Assembly (NCBI RefSeq): GCF_030864005.1
Contig: NZ_CP132976.1
Span: 2,294,001 to 2,358,000, forward strand
Source of the DNA: Achromobacter seleniivolatilans
Lineage (GTDB): Bacteria > Pseudomonadota > Gammaproteobacteria > Burkholderiales > Burkholderiaceae_B
Direction: 5' to 3'
DNA length: 64,000 nucleotides
Of the stretch, positions 27,081-35,536 are shown piece after piece. The notes beneath the pieces are model-generated. The model saw only the letters and a program-made list of their open reading frames with translations, was not told the DNA's origin and made no database searches. The first letter of the stretch is position 1. Each line of letters starts with the position of its first letter. The position numbers and the translations under genes are program-made.

Positions 27081-27876
27081 TTTGGTTGTCCTTAAATCGT
27101 GAGGGCTTCATGCAGACGTTCCTAAGGCCCTTTTTTAGAAAATTCTACCTTCCACGGCTCTTACTATCCTGAGGGCATACCGTAGCACCTGACTCGACAA
27201 AAAAAGTGTGTGTGAAGGCCGCATCCAAGAGTCCCCACCTAACCATCCCTATGTGCACAATCCCTGCACACTTTTAGAAATATAAGCAGCCAGGACGACA
27301 GTTTTTCGCGCACATGGTCTCTATCAGTGCGAAAAACGATGCACCACCGTTGATAGCGGGCGCGGGCAAAACTTTTGAGACAAAGTTAAAGCCGAGACAT
27401 CGGCGAACATGGGTGCGTCGGATCTGCCCTGCGGGGTATAGTCAGTCACAGTGAAGGCTAGGCGAGCTTAGTCGGCACAAAATGAAGCTAGTCCCTATCA
27501 AGAAAAGAGCTTCACATAAGATCAGTAGTACGAACCCGCAAGGCCGAGATCGAGGTACGACTAGTTGCAAACAACTGTAGCGCTGATCGGGAGCATTTAC
27601 GGCAGTGGCAAAAAAAAATGTAAAACGACCACTGTCATGCCTCGGCTGACAGATCTACTCCACACTCTCAGAGTAGGTCGCAAAGCGCGGAAAATGAAAG
27701 ACCGCTAATTCAGTAGAGACAAGACGGAGCGTCAGCCTAATAGCGTGCGGCCGCGCTGAAAGGCAATCATTCATTGATCGCCGTACTCTCGACCTTTGGG
27801 ATACAGGAAAACCTCGCTAGTACGCTCGTACTGCAAACCGCAGATTCGATATCAAATTATCCGTATTCTAAAGGTA
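27081..27876. other. 796-bp island segment without a recognisable gene
   Basis: No open frame of credible composition. Structures seen: GTTTTTCGC (27301-27309) paired with GCGAAAAAC (27329-27337); GGCAGTGG (27601-27608) with CCACTGTC (27629-27636, one G-T pair) enclosing an A9 tract; and a distant pair AAAAGTGTG (27202-27210) / CACACTTTT (27267-27275). It may be decayed DNA or carry a non-coding RNA; I cannot tell which. Confidence 0.5.
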
Positions 27877-29247
27877 TTACTCAATTCGCGCTGGGCGTGC
27901 TGCTTTTCTGACCACATCTGCGACGTGACTCGTCAGCCCAACATCTCCGATCAACAAAATACCCTCCGTTGGATCTAGAGAATTTAACATGCGCCGCAGT
28001 GATTCGAGACCATCCGCAATTGAGAATCTACGCCACACGTGCGGCTCGCCTGGAACAAGAACTTTGCTGAGACTCTGGGTGGCACCCCGATGTAACTGGA
28101 CAATCCACGCCTGCATTCCGTCGTGTACCCATTCAAATCGAATTGGTCCGAGTCGGCTCACTGCACAATCAAATAATGCGACAACATCGTCGACAATTCG
28201 AGCCGGCAGAGTAGTACGAGGCGCAATCCCCCGCATCAGATCTTCACCCTCACCCTCTTTGCCTTCGATTACAGGTGTCCCATTTGCATCAATAATCAGG
28301 GCACCTGAGTATTTGGAAGGGACGGCCTGCTGCGCCAATACTGACGACAAATATTCTCCTGATGGATCTTCTTTGGCCATAAGGAGGAACGGATCAATCC
28401 AGCCATGATGAGTCGTGTATTTCCCCGGGACTTGCTCGCGAGGACACGTACGTATCCAAAACTCCGCACTGCCTGTATCCTTTCCGAAGACAAATGGTGC
28501 AATTCGCCTACCAATAACCATCGTTCTAGGGATCGGCAACTGTGCTTCATTTGCAATCATAAGGCCATAGGCCTTATCGCCAATCAAACGACTAAAGTGG
28601 TTGGGCCACACATTGGACGGGGAAATTTGCAAGACACCGACGCGTTCCAACTCCCATCCGAGGATGTGGGTATTTCGCCAACCGCGCGGCTTGGGATGAA
28701 CACTAAATTCCAGTCGATAGTCGTCATTAATTTCACCATCCAACGCAACCCCATAAACAGTTTCAATAATGTTTGTCGCCCAAGCTCGAGGCAATGACGC
28801 CACCCCTGGTTTCTCCACGCAACGAGGAGTGTCGTCTGGCGCGAATTCCACCGTACCTCCCTGCATAACCCCTGAAACGCCACCATCGTGTATGTCGATG
28901 GTCTCGTTAATAATTACGTGAAAACCAGCAGTCAAAATGCGCTCCGCCACCGCGATCACTTCTTGCGCATTTTCTAATCCATAGACAAATTCGTGACTTC
29001 GCAGGTCATTTGGCTTAAAGCTTCGCACGTTGAGGGACGCTTCAGAACTACGAGCTAGCAACGATATAACAGCGTCGCCTAGATCTTTGAATTTGTGATT
29101 TGGCTCATATCCCAACACGCGCGCATATGCCTGTCGCACTCCTGTGCCCAAATCGGGAGAAAAACTGACAAACTGCGCCACGTTGACGAAGTTTGCGAGC
29201 TGATCCAAGGACTCATCTTTACGAAAAGAATACGAAGTTTGCTGCAT
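27877..29247 (-). CDS. PEP-synthase-like protein: ATP-grasp-like region plus truncated phosphohistidine motif
   Basis: A 456-residue protein, last gene of the island cassette. The middle (about 105-215: INETIDIHDGGVSGVMQGGTV...CVEKPG...ETVYG...EINDDYRLEFSVHP) and the segment RFEWVHDGMQAWIVQLHRG (about 365-383) resemble the nucleotide-binding domain of PEP synthase/pyruvate phosphate dikinase, whose end reads E-W-x-x-D-G-x-x-x-x-x-Q-x-R. Near the C-terminus, GLTSHVADVVRKAARPA copies the swivelling-domain motif GG-x-TSH-x-x-x-x-x-R, with the phosphorylatable His at about 441. The protein stops there: no rest of swivel domain and no PEP-binding barrel. No continuation is evident in other frames. 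The ATG at 29247 is chosen; a TTG directly abuts the previous stop. Function unknown; ATP-dependent phosphotransfer or signalling is inference. Base composition is lower in G+C than the chromosome. Confidence 0.72.
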   Translation of the reverse strand: MQQTSYSFRKDESLDQLANFVNVAQFVSFSPDLGTGVRQAYARVLGYEPNHKFKDLGDAVISLLARSSEASLNVRSFKPNDLRSHEFVYGLENAQEVIAVAERILTAGFHVIINETIDIHDGGVSGVMQGGTVEFAPDDTPRCVEKPGVASLPRAWATNIIETVYGVALDGEINDDYRLEFSVHPKPRGWRNTHILGWELERVGVLQISPSNVWPNHFSRLIGDKAYGLMIANEAQLPIPRTMVIGRRIAPFVFGKDTGSAEFWIRTCPREQVPGKYTTHHGWIDPFLLMAKEDPSGEYLSSVLAQQAVPSKYSGALIIDANGTPVIEGKEGEGEDLMRGIAPRTTLPARIVDDVVALFDCAVSRLGPIRFEWVHDGMQAWIVQLHRGATQSLSKVLVPGEPHVWRRFSIADGLESLRRMLNSLDPTEGILLIGDVGLTSHVADVVRKAARPARIE

Positions 29248-29259
29248 AGTGCGATCCAA

Positions 29260-29853
29260 TTAAATACGATGATTCCGGAGAACTTGAGCAAGTTGAATCA
29301 GTGGTGCCGCCCCCTCTGCGATTTGCTCAATTCGCGTCGCTGCGGCTGTAATCAAAGCTTCTCCTTGCTGCGACCCCACGCAATTTCCCAGCTCATCCAA
29401 GATCGGTAACCCCAAGCGACTCGCACATCGGAATTCCGTAGCACAGCCAACACTGAACTCCCAGCCCGAAACAAGCACTATCGTCGAAACGAACTTTTGA
29501 ATGATTCGAAGCCAGAAAGATAAATACTCTTGTTGCGACCAATCCGGAACCGCAAGACTCGCGGGTTCTATCACTGGCACACTAGAGCGCTCACGAATGG
29601 CGGAAGCGACACGATGGATAGCTTTCTCATTAGGTTGGATCACATCGCTCGTCAAACGGAGCAGATACTCTTGCGACCCCATCACAAAATTCCGTCCTGT
29701 CGATGCATACCATGCGGAAAACCGATTACCGGTGGTAATTGGTCCACTGACGTAGGTTGCCTGTGAATTCGTGACAACGCATCCGACAGCCTGAAGCATC
29801 AGGCCCTGCTCGCGTGTGACACGCCGATCCTCATCAACAGTAATCATTCTCAT
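29260..29853 (-). CDS. Nucleoside 2-deoxyribosyltransferase-like (DUF4406-like) protein
   Basis: A 197-residue protein, middle gene of the island cassette. It has the fold signature of small nucleoside-deoxyribosyltransferase-like proteins: the first strand TYVSGPITTGNRF (about 33-45), a central DWSQQEYLSFWLRIIQKF helix (about 104-121), and the C-terminal VSGWEFSVGCATEFRCASRLGLPILDE (about 127-153), where the Glu of ATEF is at the position of the family's nucleophile. Real members cleave or transfer the base of deoxynucleosides; relatives in conflict systems may act on NAD-like molecules. Activity here is inferred only. It ends 12 bases before the next gene's ATG, and an 88-bp gap separates it from the ATPase gene. 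The start could also be the Met at residue 3. Confidence 0.72.
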   Translation of the reverse strand: MRMITVDEDRRVTREQGLMLQAVGCVVTNSQATYVSGPITTGNRFSAWYASTGRNFVMGSQEYLLRLTSDVIQPNEKAIHRVASAIRERSSVPVIEPASLAVPDWSQQEYLSFWLRIIQKFVSTIVLVSGWEFSVGCATEFRCASRLGLPILDELGNCVGSQQGEALITAAATRIEQIAEGAAPLIQLAQVLRNHRI

Positions 29854-29941
29854 TCACATAAAATTGCGCGAGCGTAGGACACCCTACACCCGACCCTTAC
29901 AAAGCGACAGTTTACTCTCAAGAAGCTGTAACTTTTTGGCT

Positions 29942-32398
29942 CTAACGAACCTCAGCCACTTTCCTCAGGAGGACCGCAACTTTCTTTCGATAGCCGTCGT
30001 CCAGTTCCGACGCGTATGTCCTCACCCATCCTTCAGCGATCACCTCAGTGACCTCGTCCGCGCCCAGCGTTGCGATCGCACTTTTCACCGCCCGCATTTC
30101 AGTAGACGTTAGGCCTGTAGTCGTGTCGCGGCCGTGCGCCGTCGAATCTTCGGGCGCGCACAGCTGCCCGCCGCCTGCGTACGCTTCGCAATGCAGTGCT
30201 AGTAGACAGAAAAACTCTTGCATCGGCGTTTTACGAGGGTCCGTCTTCCCGACAAACCGACTGGAATACGCTTCAATCGATGTCGTCCGCGCCCTTTCCC
30301 TAAGGGTCTTATCCAACATGTCGACCAACTGCTCAACCTGCTCAACTCGAATTCCTGCAATCGTCGCCTTTAGGTCCGTATAACCAAGGAAAAGGGATGC
30401 CCTGATTAGGTCGGATCTCCGCGCCTCAATATCGGATTTAATTTTTTCTAAATTCGTGCTGAAATTATCCACCTTTGATAGGAAACTGTGTATTAGCGCG
30501 ATGCGCTTCTCACCATCCGGAGGCAGAACTAGATATTTTTCGTCAATGCGTCCAGTCCGCTTAATCGCAGAATCGATGCGATCCTCGTAATTTGTCGCGA
30601 CGATAAAAAATGCCCGCTCTTTTCGACGAAGATCGTTCAATTTGGTTAACATCCCCGGAGTCATAAATTGAAATACCGTGTCCTGAGTTGCGTAAATATT
30701 CGAATCCCGATCCAATAAAAAATGATCGATTTCATCAAACAAAATAACGCACTCCGGCTGTGCCATGAGTGCCGTAAAAATGTGTTTAGCCCTAGCTTCA
30801 ACTTGGATTCCGCCGGATGCTAGAAAATCACTAACCGTAATTGTAATTAAACGACGACCTAGCGCCTTTGCCACACTTTCAGCAACGGTCGTTTTCCCCG
30901 TCCCGGGAGGACCGTATAAAAGCATTGAAAACTTGTTTATACTGTTCCTCGATGATTGCGATTCGACAAAAGACTCCCCAATCCTTTCGTAAATTTTAAG
31001 CGGCTCACCGAGTCCACTGACGGGCTCGTTATTTTTAATTTCAGACCAATTGGCCGTTTTCAAAACCTCGTGAGTAAATCTTGAGAGAACAAGCGTCTTT
31101 CGAGCCACGTGGCGATGCAACGAATTGCGGAATGCCAGCATAAAATCCATAACTTGGCTTGTTTCCCATAGGTGAACGACATTCGGTGTGTTGACGTGTT
31201 CGGAATGCCACCCGACCATTTCCCCATCACCGCCGTCAGGCGCCGCCACCCGCACAGCACGTGCTCTTAACCATTGCCAATAGCGCCGTAAGAGACCCAT
31301 GCATTTTGAACCGTAAGTATCATAAATTTCTTCAGCGTCAAATATCTCGCATGCACGCATAAGAGAATTTGCAATCTCGACACTTACAGGAAACAAAACC
31401 AAGCCTTGCATGGTCGACATGAACGGCTTGACAGGCCGCCAGTATGCACTTTCATGCTGAGTGTCTTTCAATACTGAAAGTACGCGATCGAAAACTGTCC
31501 GATCGACCGAACTGCGACGAGAAATCAGCATCCCCTCAAGACAAAACATCAATTCAGCTGGGTCGAAGCGGCTATCCGGTATTGAGCTAAACGAAAGTTG
31601 CTCATGAAGCGTTGTTTCGAAAAATTTGTGAGATTCCTCAAAAAAAGCAACCAGCTCCTCACTATTTTGCGTGCTGCCAATTGGTCCACTCAGGCGCCTA
31701 ATAATCTGCACTAGACGGAGCACAGGAAATGCGTGATTAACCGAAATACCACCCGCGGGCTTAAATAAAACCTTGGGAGTTCTGGCTTTTACCCATGCTT
31801 TTGCTTTATTCAGCGCGCATTCCTTAACCTTTACTGCAATGTCTGCCCATCTATTACTAAAGTCATTCGATGAGGTAGCGCCCCCCCCCCTACATGCCCC
31901 GAATTCTGTCCAATTTGCCTGGCTTATTTCAGCCAACCATGCCAGAGTAAATACATCATCATTGCCATATGTGGCTGAATGCGTTACACCTTTATGATTT
32001 TTCTTCTCAATATTATGGAGCAAGGCGCCGCAGGCCTTAAAAATACGGTCCATCAATGAGTTATCTGTCTCACCTTTTTTTTTCGCCAAGAGAATATCAG
32101 ACGAACTATCTATTTTAAATATATTAGCTTTTGAAGAAATTGCCAGATTTTTATCGCCGGAATCACTGAAAAATCCACCGAAACGCAATAAGGCATTAAT
32201 AATCATGGCGGTAGTGCTTTGGGACAAGCTCTTCGGCGCGCTGCCCTCACCATCACTTAACTGATACGGCCATGCATGGTCGTCGCTAAAAGTTACTTTG
32301 TATATTTTCGCTACAGACACAAGCATGGTCTCGATATCCGCAAGATCTCGCGAATCAACTGGGTACTCTTCAGTCAGGTATGTTTCCAATGTGGTCAT
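29942..32398 (-). CDS. Large AAA+ ATPase with unrecognised N-terminal region
   Basis: An 818-residue protein, first gene of the island cassette. One classical AAA+ module spans about 455-640: Walker A YGPPGTGKT (about 490), a pore-loop-like stretch after it, Walker B VILFDEID (about 553), sensor 1 IVATNYEDRID (about 598) and the arginine finger region KRTGRIDEK (about 610). The spacing is that of FtsH/p97-like ATPases. The N-terminal 450 residues are mostly helical-looking and match nothing I know; the C-terminal 150 residues are also unassigned. No protease or nuclease motif is seen. GGAGGG precedes the ATG. The coding strand holds an A9 run near codon 107 and a G10 run near codon 172, both potential slippage sites. 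It presumably is the sensor or remodeller of the cassette (inference). Confidence 0.86.
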   Translation of the reverse strand: MTTLETYLTEEYPVDSRDLADIETMLVSVAKIYKVTFSDDHAWPYQLSDGEGSAPKSLSQSTTAMIINALLRFGGFFSDSGDKNLAISSKANIFKIDSSSDILLAKKKGETDNSLMDRIFKACGALLHNIEKKNHKGVTHSATYGNDDVFTLAWLAEISQANWTEFGACRGGGATSSNDFSNRWADIAVKVKECALNKAKAWVKARTPKVLFKPAGGISVNHAFPVLRLVQIIRRLSGPIGSTQNSEELVAFFEESHKFFETTLHEQLSFSSIPDSRFDPAELMFCLEGMLISRRSSVDRTVFDRVLSVLKDTQHESAYWRPVKPFMSTMQGLVLFPVSVEIANSLMRACEIFDAEEIYDTYGSKCMGLLRRYWQWLRARAVRVAAPDGGDGEMVGWHSEHVNTPNVVHLWETSQVMDFMLAFRNSLHRHVARKTLVLSRFTHEVLKTANWSEIKNNEPVSGLGEPLKIYERIGESFVESQSSRNSINKFSMLLYGPPGTGKTTVAESVAKALGRRLITITVSDFLASGGIQVEARAKHIFTALMAQPECVILFDEIDHFLLDRDSNIYATQDTVFQFMTPGMLTKLNDLRRKERAFFIVATNYEDRIDSAIKRTGRIDEKYLVLPPDGEKRIALIHSFLSKVDNFSTNLEKIKSDIEARRSDLIRASLFLGYTDLKATIAGIRVEQVEQLVDMLDKTLRERARTTSIEAYSSRFVGKTDPRKTPMQEFFCLLALHCEAYAGGGQLCAPEDSTAHGRDTTTGLTSTEMRAVKSAIATLGADEVTEVIAEGWVRTYASELDDGYRKKVAVLLRKVAEVR
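31881..31890 (-). repeat. Homopolymer of ten G (coding strand) in the AAA+ gene
   Basis: Ten consecutive C on the plus strand encode part of CRGGGAT at about codon 172. With ten the gene is in frame; gain or loss of one base would truncate the protein before the ATPase module. Confidence 0.9.
32075..32083 (-). repeat. Homopolymer of nine A (coding strand) in the AAA+ gene
   Basis: Nine consecutive T on the plus strand encode LysLysLys in AKKKGE near codon 107. A9 runs are classic sites of polymerase or ribosome slippage. Confidence 0.88.
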
Positions 32399-32428
32399 TT
32401 TCGCCCTCCGTTGTTGTTTAAGTTTTCC

Positions 32429-32447
32429 ATTGTAACGGCACTGTTAC
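32429..32447 (-). promoter_or_regulatory. Candidate promoter/operator of the island cassette
   Basis: On the minus strand TACAAT (32429-32434) is a good -10 box about 30 bp before the ATPase ATG. It overlaps a small palindrome GTAAC-N6-GTTAC (32432-32447), a possible repressor site. No strong -35 box is seen. From here to about 32600 I see no gene. Confidence 0.4.
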
Positions 32448-32599
32448 TGCAAAACGCGTCCTCGACCAATTCTCAGCATCTGGCGGGCTACTCAAAGGAG
32501 ATTATCCTTCCGCAGCCTCAGCGGAACGAAGAGGTGTGGGCACCGTCAAGTGATGTAGCAGCGCCACAAACTGAGACGACCTGTTGTGAGGCAATATGG

Positions 32600-32890
32600 A
32601 GGATAGTCGGCCCCGCTCGAACCATTCAATCTTGGCAATGCACGTTCAAACTGGAAATGGGGCTGCGAGGATGAAAGACATGCAGCCGCTGGTGCATCAC
32701 TCTGGCCGAGACCTCCAATCTTGCTTAAACCCCAATCGACAGTTACAGCGGGCTATGGCGTACGCTGCTCCGAGAGCGACGGTTCTGAGCTGCCTTGGCC
32801 GAGCGCGTCAACCGCGTCCTGAAGGGCGCGCTGCTGCCGCAACGTCCTGCCAATATCAACCAAGACAAGGCTGAGGTTCAAGATGTCCGT
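32600..32890 (+). pseudogene. IS3-family transposase (OrfB) remnant
   Basis: Three-frame traces of the C-terminal part of an IS3-type integrase: MKDMQPLVHHSGRDLQS (matching the LVHHSDRGLQY signature), then in another frame GYGVRCSESDGS, then LAERVNRVLKGALLPQRPAN (matching NALAERVNxxLK). Frame changes and stops make it non-functional. No terminal inverted repeats are evident. It marks the right-hand end of the low-G+C island; the chromosomal symporter gene begins shortly after. Confidence 0.68.
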
Positions 32891-32980
32891 CCAAATACAG
32901 GTAATACCTACGGCCAATGATCCGTCCTACCTGTCAACCTATCGCAGGTCGGATCAAACGAACCCGAACCGACCCCGCCC

Positions 32981-34432
32981 TTAAACCGCTTCCTTATCCA
33001 GACGGCGCACCGCAGCGCCCAGCGTGGCGAAGTCAAAGTCTTTGCGCCCGCGCCGCAGCGTACGCATCAGCACCGTCGTCACGACCGGCACAAACGCCGC
33101 CAAGAGGAACGACTCCAACAAGAAGGTCGGCTTGTCGCCCGGCGCCGGGAAGAAATACAGGCCTGCAATCAGGCCCGTGATCGTCGCGGTCGTGGCCGTC
33201 ACGCCATCATGTTTGCGGCTGAACAGTCCGTAGAACACCGGAAATGCGGCAGCGGAGCACAGCAGGTCGGCCAGCAGGAACAGGTACAGCACGCTGTAGC
33301 CTTGCGATGCCACGATCATGACCGGGATGGCCATCAGCAACACCGCCCACCGGGCCACGCGCTTCATGTCCAGGCCGGTGGCATTGGGCATCAGGCGGCG
33401 CATATCGACCGCAACGATGCTGGACACGGCGCTGATCGCCGTGTCGGCGGTACTCATGACCAATGACAGTCCCAGCGGAATCAGGGCGATCACGAACCAG
33501 GCGGGCGCGTGCGGCATGATGATGCTGAACAACGCAATGGAGCTGTCGCCTTCTGGCGCCAGCCCGACAAAAGCCAGGCCGAACAGTCCCATCAAAAAGA
33601 TGAAGGGCGCGGCCAGAATGCCGCCCAGCAGAAAGCCGTTGCGCATGGAGCGCGCGTCCTTCGCCGCATAGATGCGCTGCCAGTTGCCCTGGTGAAAAAT
33701 GCCGGTCAGCAAGATCGCCACAAAGAAGGTCAGCCCCGCCTTCACGCCTACCGGATCAGTCAGGTCCAGCAGTTGCGGCGCTTTGGCTTGCAGCGCTTCG
33801 ATCGTGGGCATGACGCCGCCCGCAGCCTGCCAGCCCACAAAGCAAAGCACCAGCAACAAGGGCACGATCACCATCATCTGCACCTGGTCGGTAAAGATCG
33901 ACGAACGCAGCCCCCCGTAGGTGGTGTAGAGCAAGGTCGTGCCCATCACAATGGCAGCAGTGGCCCACAGCGGCACGGGTGCCAGCATGGTGACCAGTTT
34001 GGCGATGGCCGTGACTTCGGCCGACAAGGCGATGAACAGATAAAACAACATGATGAAAAGCGCCAGCCCGTACATGGGCCGGCCGTAGCGCGCCATCAGA
34101 AATTCCGTCAGCGTGTGTCCGTGCGGGATCAGTTCGCGCATGCGGCGTCCCAGCGGAATCATCACCAGCCGCGGTGACATCGAACCCAGCGCATAACCGA
34201 TCACCGCCGCAAGGCCGCCCCAGGTTGCGGCTTGCGCCGGCGAAAACAAAATCCAGGCGCCCAGCGTGGACGCCATCAGCGTCAGGATCGTGCCAAAAGA
34301 CCCCTGGCTGTTGCGGGCCACGATGTAGTCTTCCAGCGAACCGCGCTTGCGGCGCGTGTACAGCACGCTGGCCACGGCAAAGCCGCCTGAAAACAGCAGC
34401 AGCCACATCAAGGCGGTAGATTGAGTCAACAT
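32981..34432 (-). CDS. Sodium:solute symporter (SSS family), TPP-riboswitch controlled
   Basis: A 483-residue inner-membrane protein with about 12-13 hydrophobic segments. The SSS family is indicated by an N-terminal region ending in EDYIVARNSQGSFG, TLGAWILFSPAQAATWGG, the GRRMRELIPHGHTLTEFL loop and the sodium-site stretch LIPLGLSLVMSTADTAISAVSSIVAVD (about 320-345). GGGAGGA lies nine bases before the ATG. A thiamine pyrophosphate riboswitch in its leader implies that the substrate is thiamine or a precursor such as hydroxymethylpyrimidine; SSS-type predicted HMP/thiamine transporters under THI elements have been proposed before (ThiV). The exact substrate is not shown by the sequence. Confidence 0.92.
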   Translation of the reverse strand: MLTQSTALMWLLLFSGGFAVASVLYTRRKRGSLEDYIVARNSQGSFGTILTLMASTLGAWILFSPAQAATWGGLAAVIGYALGSMSPRLVMIPLGRRMRELIPHGHTLTEFLMARYGRPMYGLALFIMLFYLFIALSAEVTAIAKLVTMLAPVPLWATAAIVMGTTLLYTTYGGLRSSIFTDQVQMMVIVPLLLVLCFVGWQAAGGVMPTIEALQAKAPQLLDLTDPVGVKAGLTFFVAILLTGIFHQGNWQRIYAAKDARSMRNGFLLGGILAAPFIFLMGLFGLAFVGLAPEGDSSIALFSIIMPHAPAWFVIALIPLGLSLVMSTADTAISAVSSIVAVDMRRLMPNATGLDMKRVARWAVLLMAIPVMIVASQGYSVLYLFLLADLLCSAAAFPVFYGLFSRKHDGVTATTATITGLIAGLYFFPAPGDKPTFLLESFLLAAFVPVVTTVLMRTLRRGRKDFDFATLGAAVRRLDKEAV

Positions 34433-34547
34433 GCAGATCGGTCCTCCCGCTGCCGGCGGCTTGCCGGACGCGCAACGCAGCGGACCATCCAGAAATGGGT
34501 GGCCGCAAGATGGATGGAAATCCAGGGAGGGCGCGCGAGTCGTGCGA

Positions 34548-34636
34548 TGTCCTTCCCTTCGCCGGCATTACCCGGATCAGGTTCAAAGGGTTACCGCGAC
34601 CAACGCGGAATCTCAGCCCAAACAGGGCTCCCCCAG
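34548..34636 (-). promoter_or_regulatory. TPP riboswitch (THI element)
   Basis: Read on the minus strand, the conserved THI boxes occur in order: GGGGGAGCCC, GGGCTGAGA, ACCCTTTGAACCTGATC, GGGTAATGCCGGCGAAGGGA. These form the pyrimidine- and pyrophosphate-binding arms. It ends about 115 nt before the symporter ATG, leaving room for an expression platform; GGAGG near the ATG could be masked when TPP is bound. Confidence 0.95.
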
Positions 34637-34753
34637 GAATTGCCGCAAGGTTATGAGAGCAGCGCGCTGATGTCAACGCATGGATTTATGCTAAGTTCGC
34701 CCGCTTGCGGCGCCCGTTCCTTCTGTCCGCTGATGAATTCGACGAGTCCGATC

Positions 34754-35536
34754 ATGCCTATTGCAAAGCCCGCCCCCGCCTTGAACGAACAACTGGTTAT
34801 TGTCACGGGCGGCGCCCGGGGCTTGGGCGCGCATATCGCGCGCGCCTTCCTGCGCGAAGGCGCGCGCGTCGTCATCAACTACCTGAACAGCGCGGCAGCC
34901 GCCCAGACGCTGGCCGAATCCGCGCCCGGCCGCGCGCTCGCCATCCAGGCCGACGTGCGCGATGCGCAGGCGGTGCACGCCATGGTGGCGCAGGCTGAAA
35001 GCCATTTCGGCATGGCCGTTACAACCATCGTGAACAACGCGCTGCCCGCCTTCCAGTTCAACGGCGACGCCCGTCCGCATGCCGACACGCTGACGTGGGA
35101 AAACCTGAATCAGCAAATCGAAGGCAGCGTGCGCGGCGCGCTGAACACCACGCAGGCAGCGCTTCCCGGCATGCGTAAAACGGGGGCCGGCCGCATCATC
35201 AATATCGGCACCAACCTGGTCCAGAACCCGGTTGTGCCGTACCACGATTACACCGCCGCCAAGGCCGCCCTGCTGTCCTTTACGCGTACCCTGTCGCAGG
35301 ATCTGGGCCCCGACGGCATCACCGTCAACATGGTGTCGGGCGGTTTGCTGCGTACGACCGATGCGTCCGCGGCCACGCCCGAAGCGGTGTTTGATTTCAT
35401 TGCGGCCAGCACTCCGCTGCGCAGCGTCACGACCCCCGAACAATTCGCCGATGCGGTGCTGTTCTTTGCCAGCCCGTGGTCGCGCAGCGTGACGGGTCAG
35501 AATCTGGTCGTGGACGGCGGCCTCGTCAAGAACTGA
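34754..35536 (+). CDS. Short-chain dehydrogenase/reductase (FabG-like)
   Basis: A 260-residue classical SDR. The nucleotide-binding motif TGGARGLGAHIA is near residue 18, NNA near residue 97, and the catalytic Tyr-x3-Lys in YHDYTAAKAA near 164-168 with a preceding IINIGTN strand. The end motif LVVDGGLVKN is typical. Ala-Arg after the glycine motif favours NADP. The substrate is unknown. The ATG at 34754 is preferred; an in-frame ATG seven codons earlier is possible. The stop overlaps the ATG of the monooxygenase gene by one base, so the two form an operon. Confidence 0.88.
   Translation: MPIAKPAPALNEQLVIVTGGARGLGAHIARAFLREGARVVINYLNSAAAAQTLAESAPGRALAIQADVRDAQAVHAMVAQAESHFGMAVTTIVNNALPAFQFNGDARPHADTLTWENLNQQIEGSVRGALNTTQAALPGMRKTGAGRIINIGTNLVQNPVVPYHDYTAAKAALLSFTRTLSQDLGPDGITVNMVSGGLLRTTDASAATPEAVFDFIAASTPLRSVTTPEQFADAVLFFASPWSRSVTGQNLVVDGGLVKN

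Noticed and set aside
27796..27978. 60-codon plus-strand frame at the cassette's 3' end
   Set aside because: Overlaps the PEP-synthase-like gene antisense, has no ribosome site and no similarity.
32880..32980. Right-hand att site copying the tRNA-Ala 3' end
   Set aside because: I could not find the tRNA 3' terminal sequence repeated here by eye.
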